Assembly (NCBI GenBank): GCA_046295215.1
Contig: JBKBNP010000021.1
Location: 11,025-75,024, forward strand
Length of the DNA stretch: 64,000 bases
From: Szabonella sp046295215
GTDB taxonomy: Bacteria > Pseudomonadota > Alphaproteobacteria > Rhodobacterales > Rhodobacteraceae
Direction: 5' to 3'
A program made the translations under genes and the position numbers. Shown piece by piece: positions 34,566-42,545 of this stretch (position 1 is the stretch's first letter; every line of letters begins with the position of its first letter). Under the pieces are notes generated by a model, which ran no database searches, had not been told where the DNA came from, and was given only the letters and a program-made list of their open reading frames with translations.

Positions 34566-34970
34566 ATGTTGCTCTATACCACGGTCGGAACCAATGACCT
34601 GCCCCGCGCGGTCGCTTTCTATGACGCGATCTTCGATGTGCTGGGCCACGCCCGGCTGCCCGACTGGGCCGATGGCTGGGCCGCCTGGGGCGAGGATTAC
34701 GATGCCGGGTTCAGCTTCTGCCTCTGTCCCGCCTTCGACGGGCAGGCCGCCACGCCCGGCAATGGCACGATGTTCGCCTTTCGCGCAAAAAGCGCCGCCG
34801 AGGTCCGGCAGATCCACGCGGCGGGGTTGGCCCATGGCGGAGAGGACGCAGGCGCCCCCGGAACGCGGGTGGACTACGGCCCGGCGTTCTTCGTGGCCTA
34901 TCTGCGCGATCCCGATGGCAACAAGCTTGCGGCGGTCTTTCACCGCCATGACCCTGCACTGGAGGGTTGA
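34566..34970 (+). CDS. VOC (glyoxalase/dioxygenase superfamily) protein
   Basis: This 134-residue protein of the vicinal oxygen chelate fold begins LLYTTVGTNDLPRAVAFYDAIFDVLG, the standard first beta-alpha-beta unit. It ends AYLRDPDGNKLAAVFHR, the typical closing metal-side strand. It is a single-module member with unknown substrate. It lies 35 bases after gabT and may be co-transcribed. Confidence 0.82.
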   Translation: MLLYTTVGTNDLPRAVAFYDAIFDVLGHARLPDWADGWAAWGEDYDAGFSFCLCPAFDGQAATPGNGTMFAFRAKSAAEVRQIHAAGLAHGGEDAGAPGTRVDYGPAFFVAYLRDPDGNKLAAVFHRHDPALEG

Positions 34971-35235
34971 GGACCGCCCCTTGAGCGCGGTCCGGCGCGT
35001 GGGTGACGCGCGCATCCGCCGCAGATCCGGCATAAAGCTGCGCAACGCCGCTGCTGCAAGCCATTCGGCACACCGGCCCGAGGACACAATCGCGCCGCTC
35101 TCCCCCTCGGGCTCGGCGGAAATCCACCCGCCCGGGCCCTCCTGCGGCGGGTTCTCGCTCGCCGACTCATTTTGAGGAACTGAAAGTGCCGCTGAACGGT
35201 TATGACAGCACCACGCAACAAAGCGAGACAGTTCC

Positions 35236-35496
35236 ATGAAAAAATTCTTCCTGATGCTTCCGATTCTCGGCCTCGGCCTGGCTGCATGTGAAACGCCCGG
35301 CCAGAACGCGGCCGTGGGCGCTCTGGGCGGTGCTGCCGTCGGCGCCGCCGTGTCCTCCGGCAGCGACCGCACCCGGGGCGCGCTGATCGGCGCGGCTGCC
35401 GGTGTCGCCGCCTCCACCCTGATCGGACCTGCGCCGCAACAGGGCCAGTGCTACTATCGCAACTCGCGGGGCGAGCGGTTCATCGCCGCCTGCTGA
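35236..35496 (+). CDS. Small glycine-zipper lipoprotein
   Basis: This 86-residue protein has a lipoprotein signal (LPILGLGLAACE, lipobox LAAC). A Gly/Ala-rich membrane-inserting segment follows with G-x-x-x-G spacing (AAVGALGGAAVGAAVSSG and GALIGAAAGVAASTLIG). It ends in a short tail with two cysteines (GQCYYRNSRGERFIAAC), the type of the YMGG/17-kDa surface antigen-like proteins. It is preceded by a 265-base gap and followed by a strong hairpin, so it is probably its own transcript. Confidence 0.8.
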   Translation: MKKFFLMLPILGLGLAACETPGQNAAVGALGGAAVGAAVSSGSDRTRGALIGAAAGVAASTLIGPAPQQGQCYYRNSRGERFIAAC

Positions 35497-35518
35497 CAGC
35501 GCGTCGCGCAAAAGAAAG

Positions 35519-35548
35519 GGACAACCGGAGGCGCTCCTCCGGTTGTCC
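35519..35548 (+). terminator. Hairpin after the glycine-zipper lipoprotein gene
   Basis: A perfect 13-bp stem GGACAACCGGAGG/CCTCCGGTTGTCC with a CGCT loop begins 22 bases after the stop codon. No T run follows on the plus strand, while the minus strand runs into CCCTTTCTTTT. Confidence 0.65.
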
Positions 35549-35646
35549 AGCCGACCCAGAGACGGGTCAAAGACCGGCGGTGCGGCTTGGCTCTGCCGCA
35601 CCGGAAGGCTACAAGATCAGGATCCGCCCCGTCCTGATGGTCCTTG

Positions 35647-36426
35647 ATGCCCCCCTTTCCCCCAACGGAAAACCTGCCCCCGATCGCGGCGCACAGTGCC
35701 AGCGCGCCGGGCGGAATCGTGCTGGAGGGCGCGAGCCTGCGCCTTTCGGGGCGCGAAGTTCTGTCAGGGCTGACGCTGCGGCTGACCGAGCCCCGCATCG
35801 CGATCCTTGGCCGGAACGGGTCGGGCAAGACCTCGTTCCTGCGGCTGGTCGCAGGGCTTGTTGTGCCGGACAGCGGCACGGTGCGCATCGACGGACGCGA
35901 CCCCGCCCACGACCGCAAGGCCATGCTGTCGCGCATCGGCATCCTGTTCCAGAACCCCGACCACCAGATCATCTTTCCCACCGTGGCCGAGGAGCTGGCC
36001 TTCGGCCTGATCCAGCAGGGCCAGACGCGCGAGGGGGCGGGCGCGCAGGTCCGTGCCCTTCTGACCGCCGAGGGCCGCGCGCATTGGGAAACCGCCCCGG
36101 TCACGGCGCTGTCGCAGGGCCAGCGCCAGATGCTCTGCCTCATGGCGGTGCTTGCCATGGAACCGGCAACGATCCTACTGGATGAACCCTTTGCCGGGCT
36201 CGACCTGCCCACGCGCGCACGGCTGCGCCGCAAGCTTGCGGCCCTTGCACAACAGACCGTCACCATCACCCATGACCCGGCCGAAATCACCGGCCATGAC
36301 CGCGCGATCTGGATCGAGGCGGGGCGCATCCATGCCGACGGCCCGGCGGCAGAGGTCGCCGCAGCCTTCACCGAAGCCATGACCCGCGAGGGCGAAGCAG
36401 ATGCTGACACTCACCTCGACGCATGA
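35647..36426 (+). CDS. bioM: Biotin ECF transporter ATPase BioM
   Basis: This ATPase is about 259 residues and belongs to the energy-coupling-factor type. Walker A is LGRNGSGKTSF, the Q-loop is FQNPDHQIIFPTVAEELAFG (the F-P-T-V-x-E-x-x-x-F pattern typical of ECF ATPases), the signature is LSQGQRQMLCL and Walker B is ATILLDEPFAGLD. It powers biotin uptake with BioN and BioY. It overlaps bioN by 26 bases. The ATG at 35647 is used; the first residues before VLEGASLRLSG are Pro-rich, and the true start could be slightly later. Confidence 0.9.
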   Translation: MPPFPPTENLPPIAAHSASAPGGIVLEGASLRLSGREVLSGLTLRLTEPRIAILGRNGSGKTSFLRLVAGLVVPDSGTVRIDGRDPAHDRKAMLSRIGILFQNPDHQIIFPTVAEELAFGLIQQGQTREGAGAQVRALLTAEGRAHWETAPVTALSQGQRQMLCLMAVLAMEPATILLDEPFAGLDLPTRARLRRKLAALAQQTVTITHDPAEITGHDRAIWIEAGRIHADGPAAEVAAAFTEAMTREGEADADTHLDA

Positions 36427-36994
36427 CACCCCGCTGCACCGCCTGCCCGCCTCGGCCAAGCTCGGGGCGCTGGCACTGGCGACGCTGATCCTGATGGCGC
36501 TGCCTTCGGCGGGCGCGGTCTGGGGGGCGGCGGGGCTGGTGGCGGGGCTGCATCTGGGGCTGGGGCGCGGATTCGCGCTGGAGGCGGCGCGCGCGCTGCG
36601 CCCGCTCTGGCCGTTTCTCGTGATTCTGGCGCTCTGGCATCTGTGGACGGCAGAGCCTGCGCAGGGCGCGTTGATCGCAGGACGGCTGCTGACGGCGGTG
36701 GCGCTGGCCAATCTGGTGACGATGACAACCCGGCTTGACGCGATGATCGCGCTGGTGGAACGGCTCGCCTGGCCCGTTGCGAGGCTCTTGCCCCCCCGTC
36801 GGCTGGCGCTCGCCTTTGCGCTGGTCATCCGTTTCACGCCAGTCCTTATGGACAAGGCGACCCGTTTGGGGCAGGCATGGCGCGCGCGCTCGGCCCGCCG
36901 CCGGAACCCGCGTCTCGTGCTGCCTCTCATGCTTGCCGCCATCGACGATGCCGAGCAGGTGGCCGAGGCGATCCGGGCCCGGGGCGGGATCTGA
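36401..36994 (+). CDS. bioN: Biotin ECF transporter transmembrane subunit BioN
   Basis: This 197-residue inner-membrane T-component has about five helices. It contains the coupling-region motif near the C-terminus (ARSARRRNPRLVLPLMLAAIDDAEQVAEAIRARG), with the A-R-x motifs that contact the ATPase. The N-terminal DTPLHRLPASAKLGALA is typical of the CbiQ/EcfT family. It overlaps bioM by 26 bases and precedes bioY by 69 bases, where a repeat element sits. Confidence 0.9.
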   Translation: MLTLTSTHDTPLHRLPASAKLGALALATLILMALPSAGAVWGAAGLVAGLHLGLGRGFALEAARALRPLWPFLVILALWHLWTAEPAQGALIAGRLLTAVALANLVTMTTRLDAMIALVERLAWPVARLLPPRRLALAFALVIRFTPVLMDKATRLGQAWRARSARRRNPRLVLPLMLAAIDDAEQVAEAIRARGGI

Positions 36995-37008
36995 CACTGG
37001 CGGCGGGA

Positions 37009-37041
37009 GCCTCCGGCGGAGGTATTTGGGCCAGGATGAAA
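37009..37041 (+). repeat. Copy 2 of the CCTCCGGCGG-TATTT intergenic element
   Basis: The plus strand reads GCCTCCGGCGGAGGTATTTG, then GGCCAGGATGAAA. It begins 14 bases after the bioN stop and ends 22 bases before the bioY ATG. CCTCC-GGC-GGAGG can fold into a short hairpin. Confidence 0.7.
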
Positions 37042-37063
37042 TGACACAGCGGAAGGCCGGAAT

Positions 37064-37609
37064 ATGGAACGCAATCTGACCCTGATCGCCCTCTTTGCGG
37101 CGCTGATCGCGGTTCTGGGCCTTGTGCCGCAGATCACGCTGGCAACCGGCGTGCCGATCACGGCGCAGAGCCTTGGCGTCATGCTCTGCGGCACGGTGCT
37201 GGGGGCGCGGCGCGGGGCGCTGGCGGTGCTGTTGTTCGTGGCGCTGGTGGCACTTGGACTGCCGATCCTGTCGGGGGGGCGCGGCGGGCTGGGCGTCTTT
37301 GCCTCCCCCACCGCCGGGTTTGTGCTGGGCTTTCCGGTGGCTGCCTTCGTGGCGGGGCTGATCGTTGAAAAATGGCGCGTTTCCATCGGGATCGCGGCCT
37401 TTGCCGGGGCGCTGATCGGCGGGGTCGGGGTGCTTTACCTGTTCGGCATCACCGGAATGGCGCTGATGCTGGGCAAGAGCTGGCCTGCCGCGGCCGTGCT
37501 GGTCGGGGCCTATGTTCCGGGTGACCTCATCAAGACGGTGCTGGCGGCGGGGCTGACGCAAGGGCTGGCACGCCTGCGCCCTGCGGCGCTGCTGTCGCGA
37601 CCACAGTGA
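37064..37609 (+). CDS. bioY: Biotin ECF transporter substrate-binding subunit BioY
   Basis: This 181-residue inner-membrane S-component binds biotin. It has six helices and the BioY segments VPITAQSLGVMLCGTVLGARRGALAV, LGLPILSGGRGGLGVFASPTAGFVLGFP and AYVPGDLIKTVLAAGL, which match the family closely. With BioM and BioN it makes the complete biotin importer. It is the last gene of the operon. Confidence 0.93.
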   Translation: MERNLTLIALFAALIAVLGLVPQITLATGVPITAQSLGVMLCGTVLGARRGALAVLLFVALVALGLPILSGGRGGLGVFASPTAGFVLGFPVAAFVAGLIVEKWRVSIGIAAFAGALIGGVGVLYLFGITGMALMLGKSWPAAAVLVGAYVPGDLIKTVLAAGLTQGLARLRPAALLSRPQ

Positions 37610-37648
37610 CGGACCGCGCAGGTTGCCGCACAAAGGGGGCGGAACGCG

Positions 37649-37673
37649 AAAGGCCCCCGCTTTCGCGGAGGCC
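37649..37673 (-). terminator. Terminator downstream of tRNA-Asp
   Basis: On the minus strand a 9-bp stem GGCCTCCGC/GCGGGGGCC (one T-G pair) closes a GAAA loop and is followed by TTT. It starts 16 bases after the tRNA 3' end. The same hairpin may also stop bioMNY from the other side. Confidence 0.65.
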
Positions 37674-37688
37674 CTGCGGGACGATCTG

Positions 37689-37765
37689 GCGCGGTTGACG
37701 GGGCTCGAACCCGCGACCCCCGGCGTGACAGGCCGGTACTCTAACCAACTGAGCTACAACCGCGC
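37689..37765 (-). tRNA. tRNA-Asp (GTC)
   Basis: The minus strand folds as a full cloverleaf: acceptor stem GCGCGGT/ACCGCGC, D arm TAGCTCAGTTGGTTAGAG, anticodon arm CCGGC-CTGTCAC-GCCGG with anticodon GTC, and T loop TTCGAGC. CCA is not encoded. Confidence 0.95.
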
Positions 37766-38773
37766 GGTCTGATCGTGAGCGGTCTGATAGAGAAGCCCCG
37801 GGGGGACGTCAAGCGGACAAATCGAAAATCCGTCCCCCCGCGGCAAGCCGGATCCGGGCTTGGCCTGATGCCGTCCCGGGCAGGCAGGATGCGACGGATC
37901 TGCGACCCGGGCAGAGCGGGCGCCCTTTGTCTGCCGCTCCTCCTGCCCGGCAATGCCATGGCGGGTGCAAGGCCTGAACCCGCTTGCCCGGCGGTCAGAC
38001 TTCCGCTGCGCAGCGTTGAGGGGCGGAAACACCGTGGGCAAACTGGCCAGCATGATCGAGGTCAGTGTTGGATCGCTGATCTGTCCCGATCCAGAGCTGG
38101 TCGATACGATTTCCAGACCGGCACCTTCCGAGCGGGTCAGGGCAAACCCGGTGCTGATGAGGCAGTTGCAGGCTGGTTTCCCGCCCCTGAGCGAAGCCGG
38201 GCCTCGGGGCCGGAACGCTTGAGAGAGATATTCTCCTCAATGCCCTGGCACGCTCTGAGAGTGGCGAAAGACCGCGATTGCTGGAACGCTCTCCATAACA
38301 GCCGCGCGGCTTGGCAGGGCAAGGGCGTTCGGCAGTTTTTCCGGCCATCGCCGGGCGGGTGCCGAACCCCGGCCAGATCCGCATGTCACCTTCCGGGCTT
38401 TGCGTCCGACGATGCACTCCCGCTTGCCCCCCTGACGAGCCTGGCTCTCCTTTGCCCCGAGGCCGGTCGTGCGGTTCCCGCAGCACGGCCGAAAAGTCAA
38501 CCGACATGCCCCTTTGGCTTCAGCAGCCTCGAACCCGCCGGTGCCGTCCTTGCGTCCCGCGCGGTTGCCCCAAGGCCAAGGGTCCGCCCCTGTGGCCCGA
38601 CGATCTTGCCCCCTCGCCTGTTCCGGGCCTCGGCAGTATAAGTGATCGTCCCGCCCTTGCGCGGGAAAACAACGTGGCCATGCAATCCCTGACGCGGGCG
38701 AAAATCGCCTTGCCATGCCGGGTCGGGCCATCCGAGACAGTCAGGAACGGAAGAAATCGGGAAAAGATCCGCA
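37766..38773. other. One-kilobase stretch without a credible gene between tRNA-Asp and dusA
   Basis: Several open frames exist on both strands (the longest is about 288 codons on the plus strand). They are Arg/Pro/Ser/Cys-rich, have no recognisable motif and overlap each other, so none looks coding. I found no RNA gene, array or obvious integrase remnant. Position next to a tRNA gene and dusA, both common integration targets, makes a decayed insertion possible. Confidence 0.45.
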
Positions 38774-39793
38774 ATGCCAGAAAGCACCCAAGCGGTTGAA
38801 GCAGAAAGAAAGTCCAGGGACGGCAAGGCCCATCGGCTGAGTGTCGCGCCGATGATGGACTGGACCGACCGCCATTGCCGAGTCTTTCACCGCGCCATGA
38901 CGCGCCGCGCGATGCTCTATACCGAAATGGTGACAGCCCCTGCCGTGATCCACGGCGCCCGCGCAAGGTTGCTGGACTTCCACGCGGTCGAACAGCCGGT
39001 CGCGCTGCAACTCGGCGGGTCGGACCCGCGCGAACTGGCCGAGGCAACGAAGATTGCCGCTGCATGGGGCTATGACGAGATCAACCTCAATGTCGGCTGC
39101 CCGTCGGACCGGGTGCAGTCGGGCTGTTTCGGCGCGGTGCTGATGGAACGGCCCGGGCTGGTGGCCGACTGTGTGGCCGCGATGATGGGCGAAAGCCCGG
39201 TGCCGGTGACCGTGAAATGCCGCATCGGCGTCGATGACCAGACGCCGGAGGAGGTGCTGCCCGATTTCATCGACCGGGTGAGCCGCGCGGGTGTTTCCCA
39301 TTTCATCATCCATGCGCGCAAAGCCTGGCTCAAGGGTCTCAGCCCCAAGGAGAACCGCGAGATACCGCCGCTGGACTATCCGCTTGTCCTGCGGATGAAG
39401 CGGGAGTTTCCCGACCTCACGATCTGCCTCAACGGCGGGGTGACGACGCTTGCGCAGGCAGAGGCGCTGCTGGCCGGGGGCGTTGACGGGGTGATGGTGG
39501 GGCGCGCGGCCTATCACGAACCGGCTGCCGTGCTGATCGGGGCCGACCGGCTCTGGGGAGAGGATTTTGCCCCGGATCCGATGGCGGTGGTGCAGACGAT
39601 GCGTCCCCATATCGCGGACCATCTGGCGGCGGGCGGGCGGCTGCATCAGGTCACGCGCCACATGCTTGGCCTGTTCCACGGCAAACCGGGCGCGCGCGGC
39701 TGGCGGCGGGTGCTGTCGGAACGCGCCTCGCGCGACGGGGCGGGGCTGGACGTGCTGGATCTGGCGCTGGAACAGGTCACTGCGGCGGCCTAG
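38774..39793 (+). CDS. dusA: tRNA-dihydrouridine(20/20a) synthase
   Basis: This 339-residue flavoenzyme reduces uridine in the tRNA D loop. The DusA motifs are LSVAPMMDWTDRHCR, QLGGSDPRELAEA, NLNVGCPSDRVQSGCFGAVLM with the catalytic Cys, KCRIGVDD, HARKAWLKGLSPKENR and CLNGGVTT. The alpha-proteobacterial DusA length fits. The first ~20 residues before HRLSVAP are poorly conserved, so the start could be a little later. Confidence 0.93.
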   Translation: MPESTQAVEAERKSRDGKAHRLSVAPMMDWTDRHCRVFHRAMTRRAMLYTEMVTAPAVIHGARARLLDFHAVEQPVALQLGGSDPRELAEATKIAAAWGYDEINLNVGCPSDRVQSGCFGAVLMERPGLVADCVAAMMGESPVPVTVKCRIGVDDQTPEEVLPDFIDRVSRAGVSHFIIHARKAWLKGLSPKENREIPPLDYPLVLRMKREFPDLTICLNGGVTTLAQAEALLAGGVDGVMVGRAAYHEPAAVLIGADRLWGEDFAPDPMAVVQTMRPHIADHLAAGGRLHQVTRHMLGLFHGKPGARGWRRVLSERASRDGAGLDVLDLALEQVTAAA

Positions 39794-39873
39794 CACGGTT
39801 GCCTCCCGCGTCCCTCTGGCCCTTTCCCATCGCGCGGTCTATGGCTTGGCGGAATATCGTCAGGGAGACTGCG

Positions 39874-40692
39874 ATGCCGGATCTGCCAACACTCCTGCCA
39901 ATGGTGGCCCTGCTTCTGGTGATCGGGGCCTTTGCCGGGGTCATTGCGGGGCTTCTGGGGGTGGGCGGCGGCATCGTTCTGGTGCCTGCCTTCTTCTACA
40001 TGTTCGGCCATCTGGGCTATGGCTCGGCGCAGCTGATGCAGGTCTGCCTTGCCACATCGCTGGCCACCATCGTCGTGACCTCGGCGCGCTCGGTGATGTC
40101 GCATCACAAGCGCGGTGCGGTGGATTGGGAGGTGCTGCGCGGCTGGTGGCCCTATATCGCCTTCGGGGCGGCCTTGGGGATGCTGACGGCGGCGCAGTTG
40201 CGGTCGATCACCCTGCAGGCGATCTTTGGCGTTCTGGCACTGATCGCGGGCCTCTACATGGCCTTCGGGCGGTCACATTGGCGGCTCGGCTCCGAAATGC
40301 CGAAGGGCGCAAGGCGGGCGGGCATCGGCGGGGCGGTCGGGTTCTTTTCGGTGCTGATGGGCATTGGCGGCGGGTCGTTCGGCGTGCCGGTGATGAGCCT
40401 TTACAACATGGCGATCCACCGGGCCGTGGCGACGGCGGCGGGCTTCGGGCTCATCATCGCGGTGCCTTCGGTCATTGGATTCCTGCTCCTGAAAATCGAC
40501 GCGCCCCCCCCCTATTCCATCGGCGCAGTGAACCTGCCCGCCTTCGGCATCGTCATCGCGATGACGCTGTTGACCGCGCCCCTTGGCGTGCGGCTTGCGC
40601 ATTGGATGGACCCGGCCCCGCTGAAACGCGCCTTTGCCGTGTTCATCACGCTGGTCGCGCTCAACATGCTGCGCAAGGTGGCGGGGTTCTGA
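39874..40692 (+). CDS. TauE/SafE family sulfite/anion exporter
   Basis: This 272-residue inner-membrane protein has about eight helices and the two-repeat architecture of the TauE/SafE (DUF81) family. The first repeat has GLLGVGGGIVLVPAFFYM and the second GIGGGSFGVPVMSLYNM. GGGAG lies seven bases before the ATG at 39874. Family members export sulfite, sulfoacetate or similar anions; the substrate here is not decided by context. Confidence 0.88.
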   Translation: MPDLPTLLPMVALLLVIGAFAGVIAGLLGVGGGIVLVPAFFYMFGHLGYGSAQLMQVCLATSLATIVVTSARSVMSHHKRGAVDWEVLRGWWPYIAFGAALGMLTAAQLRSITLQAIFGVLALIAGLYMAFGRSHWRLGSEMPKGARRAGIGGAVGFFSVLMGIGGGSFGVPVMSLYNMAIHRAVATAAGFGLIIAVPSVIGFLLLKIDAPPPYSIGAVNLPAFGIVIAMTLLTAPLGVRLAHWMDPAPLKRAFAVFITLVALNMLRKVAGF

Positions 40693-40801
40693 CACCCCTG
40701 CCCCGTCCTCCCGCCCCGACCCTGCGTCCCGGCCCGCACGATTTCACGCTTGCACTTCGCGCCCCATCCGCAAGGATGATCGCTCAAGCATGGAGGCGCA
40801 G

Positions 40802-41761
40802 ATGACGGACCGGCAGTTCAACCAACCTCTCGGCGGCAATGACATGCCGCGCTTCGGCGGGCCTGCCACGATGATGCGCCTGCCGACACAGGACACGGCC
40901 GAAGGGCTGGACGCCTGTTTCATCGGCATTCCCATGGATATCGGCACCTCCAACCGCCCCGGCACGCGCCTTGGCCCCCGCCAGATCCGCGATGAAAGCC
41001 GGATGCTGCGCCCCTACAACATGGCGACCGGCGCCGCCCCTTTTGATCATCTGCAGGTGGCCGACATTGGCGATGTGGCGATCAACACCTTCGATCTGAA
41101 GAAATCGGTGGACATCATCACCGAGCATTATCGCGGCGTGCTGGCCCATGGCGCGGTGCCCTTGACGCTGGGGGGCGACCACACGCTGACCTGGCCCATC
41201 CTGCGCGCGATCAAGGACCGCCACGGCCCTGTCGCGCTGATCCATGTCGATGCCCATGCCGACATCAATGACACGATGTTCGGCGAAAAGGTCGCCCATG
41301 GCTGCCCCTTCCGACGCGCCTGGGAGGATGGCTGTCTGCAAAACGACAAGGTGTTCCAGATCGGGCTGCGCGGCACCGGCTACGGCCCTGACGATTTCGA
41401 CTGGGGCCGTGACAAAGGCTGGACCGTGGTGCAGGCTGAAGACTGCTGGCACCGCTCGCTCGCCCCCCTGATGGCCGACATCCGCGCAAAGATCGGCGCG
41501 GCACCGGTCTATCTGACCTTCGACATCGACAGCCTCGATCCGGCCTTCGCGCCCGGCACCGGCACGGTGGAACCCGGCGGCCTGACGATCTGGCAGGGGC
41601 TGGAGATCGTGCGCGGCTGCGCGGGGCTGAACCTTGTCGGCGGCGATCTGGTGGAGGTGTCGCCCCCCTACGACCCCTCGGGCAATACCGCGATGGTGGC
41701 GGCAAACCTGCTCTATGAAATGCTCTGCGTCCTGCCCGGTGTCCCGCAGAAACGCCCCTGA
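40802..41761 (+). CDS. speB: Agmatinase (ureohydrolase)
   Basis: This 319-residue manganese ureohydrolase makes putrescine and urea from agmatine. Metal ligands are in LGGDHTLTWP, VDAHADIND and FDIDSLDPAFAPGTGTVEPGG. The N-terminal GIPMDIGTSNRPGTRLGPRQIR binds in the substrate loop. The ATG at 40802 has GGAGG five bases upstream; an ATG four codons earlier would overlap that site. Some Rhodobacteraceae relatives act on guanidino acids, so strict agmatine specificity is inference. Confidence 0.85.
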   Translation: MTDRQFNQPLGGNDMPRFGGPATMMRLPTQDTAEGLDACFIGIPMDIGTSNRPGTRLGPRQIRDESRMLRPYNMATGAAPFDHLQVADIGDVAINTFDLKKSVDIITEHYRGVLAHGAVPLTLGGDHTLTWPILRAIKDRHGPVALIHVDAHADINDTMFGEKVAHGCPFRRAWEDGCLQNDKVFQIGLRGTGYGPDDFDWGRDKGWTVVQAEDCWHRSLAPLMADIRAKIGAAPVYLTFDIDSLDPAFAPGTGTVEPGGLTIWQGLEIVRGCAGLNLVGGDLVEVSPPYDPSGNTAMVAANLLYEMLCVLPGVPQKRP

Positions 41762-41765
41762 TGAT

Positions 41766-41794
41766 TTGCCTTCGCCGCCCTGCCGGGCTAGCTT
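41766..41794 (+). promoter_or_regulatory. Candidate promoter of the tetR gene
   Basis: TTGCCT (41766-41771), a 17-base spacer and TAGCTT (41789-41794). The last base of the -10 box is the first base of the palindrome TGAACCCCGTTCA, so a bound repressor would block it. Confidence 0.5.
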
Positions 41795-41806
41795 GAACCC
41801 CGTTCA
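41794..41806. promoter_or_regulatory. TGAAC-N3-GTTCA operator copy upstream of tetR
   Basis: TGAACCCCGTTCA, a perfect five-base inverted repeat with a three-base centre, 20 bases before the tetR ATG. It is the same palindrome as three copies found after tetR, which points to autoregulation. Confidence 0.75.
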
Positions 41807-41826
41807 GGGCAAGGCAAGGGCAGGAC

Positions 41827-42444
41827 ATGGCCGAAAAGATCAGCAAGACCGACAAGCGGCGCGAGGAGTTGCGCCTGCGCCTGATCGAGATTGCCGAGGC
41901 GCGAATCGCGGGCGAGGGCCTCGCCTCGGTCAAGGCGCGTGATCTGGCGAAGGAAGCCGATTGCGCGGTCGGCGCCATCTATAACGTGTTCACCGATCTC
42001 AACGGCCTTGTCATGGCGGTGAACGGGCGCACCTTCCGCAAGCTCGGGGCCTATGTGTCCGAAACGGTGGCGGCGCGCGACCATGCCCGCGCGCAGGACC
42101 AGCTCATCACCATGTCGCTGGCCTATCTGCATTTTGCCGAAAGCAACACGAACCTCTGGCGCGCGCTGTTCGATCTGGAAATGTCCACCGAAATGGACGT
42201 GCCGCACTGGTATCTGGCCGAACTCGGCAAGCTTTTCGCCCAGATCTCGGCCCCCATCGCCCGGATCTTTCCCGACTGGTCGCATGAACGGGTCGACCTG
42301 ATGACCCGCACGCTCTTCTCCTCGGTCCATGGAATCGTGCTTCTGGGCCTGCAACGGCGGATCTCCGGGGTTCCGCTGGACCGGATCGAGGCGATGATCG
42401 CCCTCCTGCTTTCGAACGTAGCGTCACAAGCAGAAAATTTCTGA
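41827..42444 (+). CDS. TetR family repressor of the pspA-yiaAB operon
   Basis: This 205-residue protein has an N-terminal TetR HTH (residues ~12-60: RLIEIAEARIAGEGLASVKARDLAKEADCAVGAIYNVF, in pieces LASVKARDLAKEA and AVGAIYNVFTDL). A helical ligand domain of the WHG/TetR_C type follows (LITMSLAYLHFAESNTNLWRALFD, LFSSVHGIVLLGLQRR). Its promoter and the intergenic region after it carry four copies of one palindrome, so I infer it represses itself and the pspA-yiaAB operon. The first three bases of one operator are its own stop codon. The inducer is unknown; a membrane-active compound or lipid is a guess. Confidence 0.88.
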   Translation: MAEKISKTDKRREELRLRLIEIAEARIAGEGLASVKARDLAKEADCAVGAIYNVFTDLNGLVMAVNGRTFRKLGAYVSETVAARDHARAQDQLITMSLAYLHFAESNTNLWRALFDLEMSTEMDVPHWYLAELGKLFAQISAPIARIFPDWSHERVDLMTRTLFSSVHGIVLLGLQRRISGVPLDRIEAMIALLLSNVASQAENF

Positions 42445-42454
42445 ACATCGTTCA
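42442..42454. promoter_or_regulatory. TGAAC-N3-GTTCA operator, copy O1
   Basis: TGAACATCGTTCA. It overlaps the tetR stop codon and lies 10 bases before O2. O1 and O2 together also form a 14-bp inverted repeat (CTGAACATCGTTCA with its complement), which may additionally act as a transcription terminator for tetR. Confidence 0.75.
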
Positions 42455-42462
42455 TTTTATTC

Positions 42463-42490
42463 TTGAACGATGTTCAGGATTTGCTATGTT
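42463..42490 (+). promoter_or_regulatory. Promoter of the pspA-yiaAB operon
   Basis: TTGAAC (42463-42468) and TATGTT (42485-42490) with a 16-base spacer. The -35 box is buried in operator O2, and O3 covers the expected transcription start, a textbook repressor layout. Confidence 0.65.
42464..42476. promoter_or_regulatory. TGAAC-N3-GTTCA operator, copy O2
   Basis: TGAACGATGTTCA, covering the -35 region of the pspA promoter. Its centre is 22 bases from that of O1, about two DNA turns. Confidence 0.78.
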
Positions 42491-42497
42491 CATTTTG

Positions 42498-42510
42498 TGA
42501 ACGCGGTTCA
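42498..42510. promoter_or_regulatory. TGAAC-N3-GTTCA operator, copy O3
   Basis: TGAACGCGGTTCA, inside a longer perfect palindrome TTGTGAAC-GCG-GTTCACAA (42495-42513). It sits just after the -10 box, over the likely +1. Confidence 0.78.
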
Positions 42511-42545
42511 CAACACGAACCCGAAAGCGACAAACGGAGGACAGC

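Noticed and set aside
37775..38641. 288-codon open frame in the gap after tRNA-Asp
   Set aside because: No motif, unusual Arg/Pro/Cys-rich composition, overlapped by other frames on both strands, and no ribosome site.
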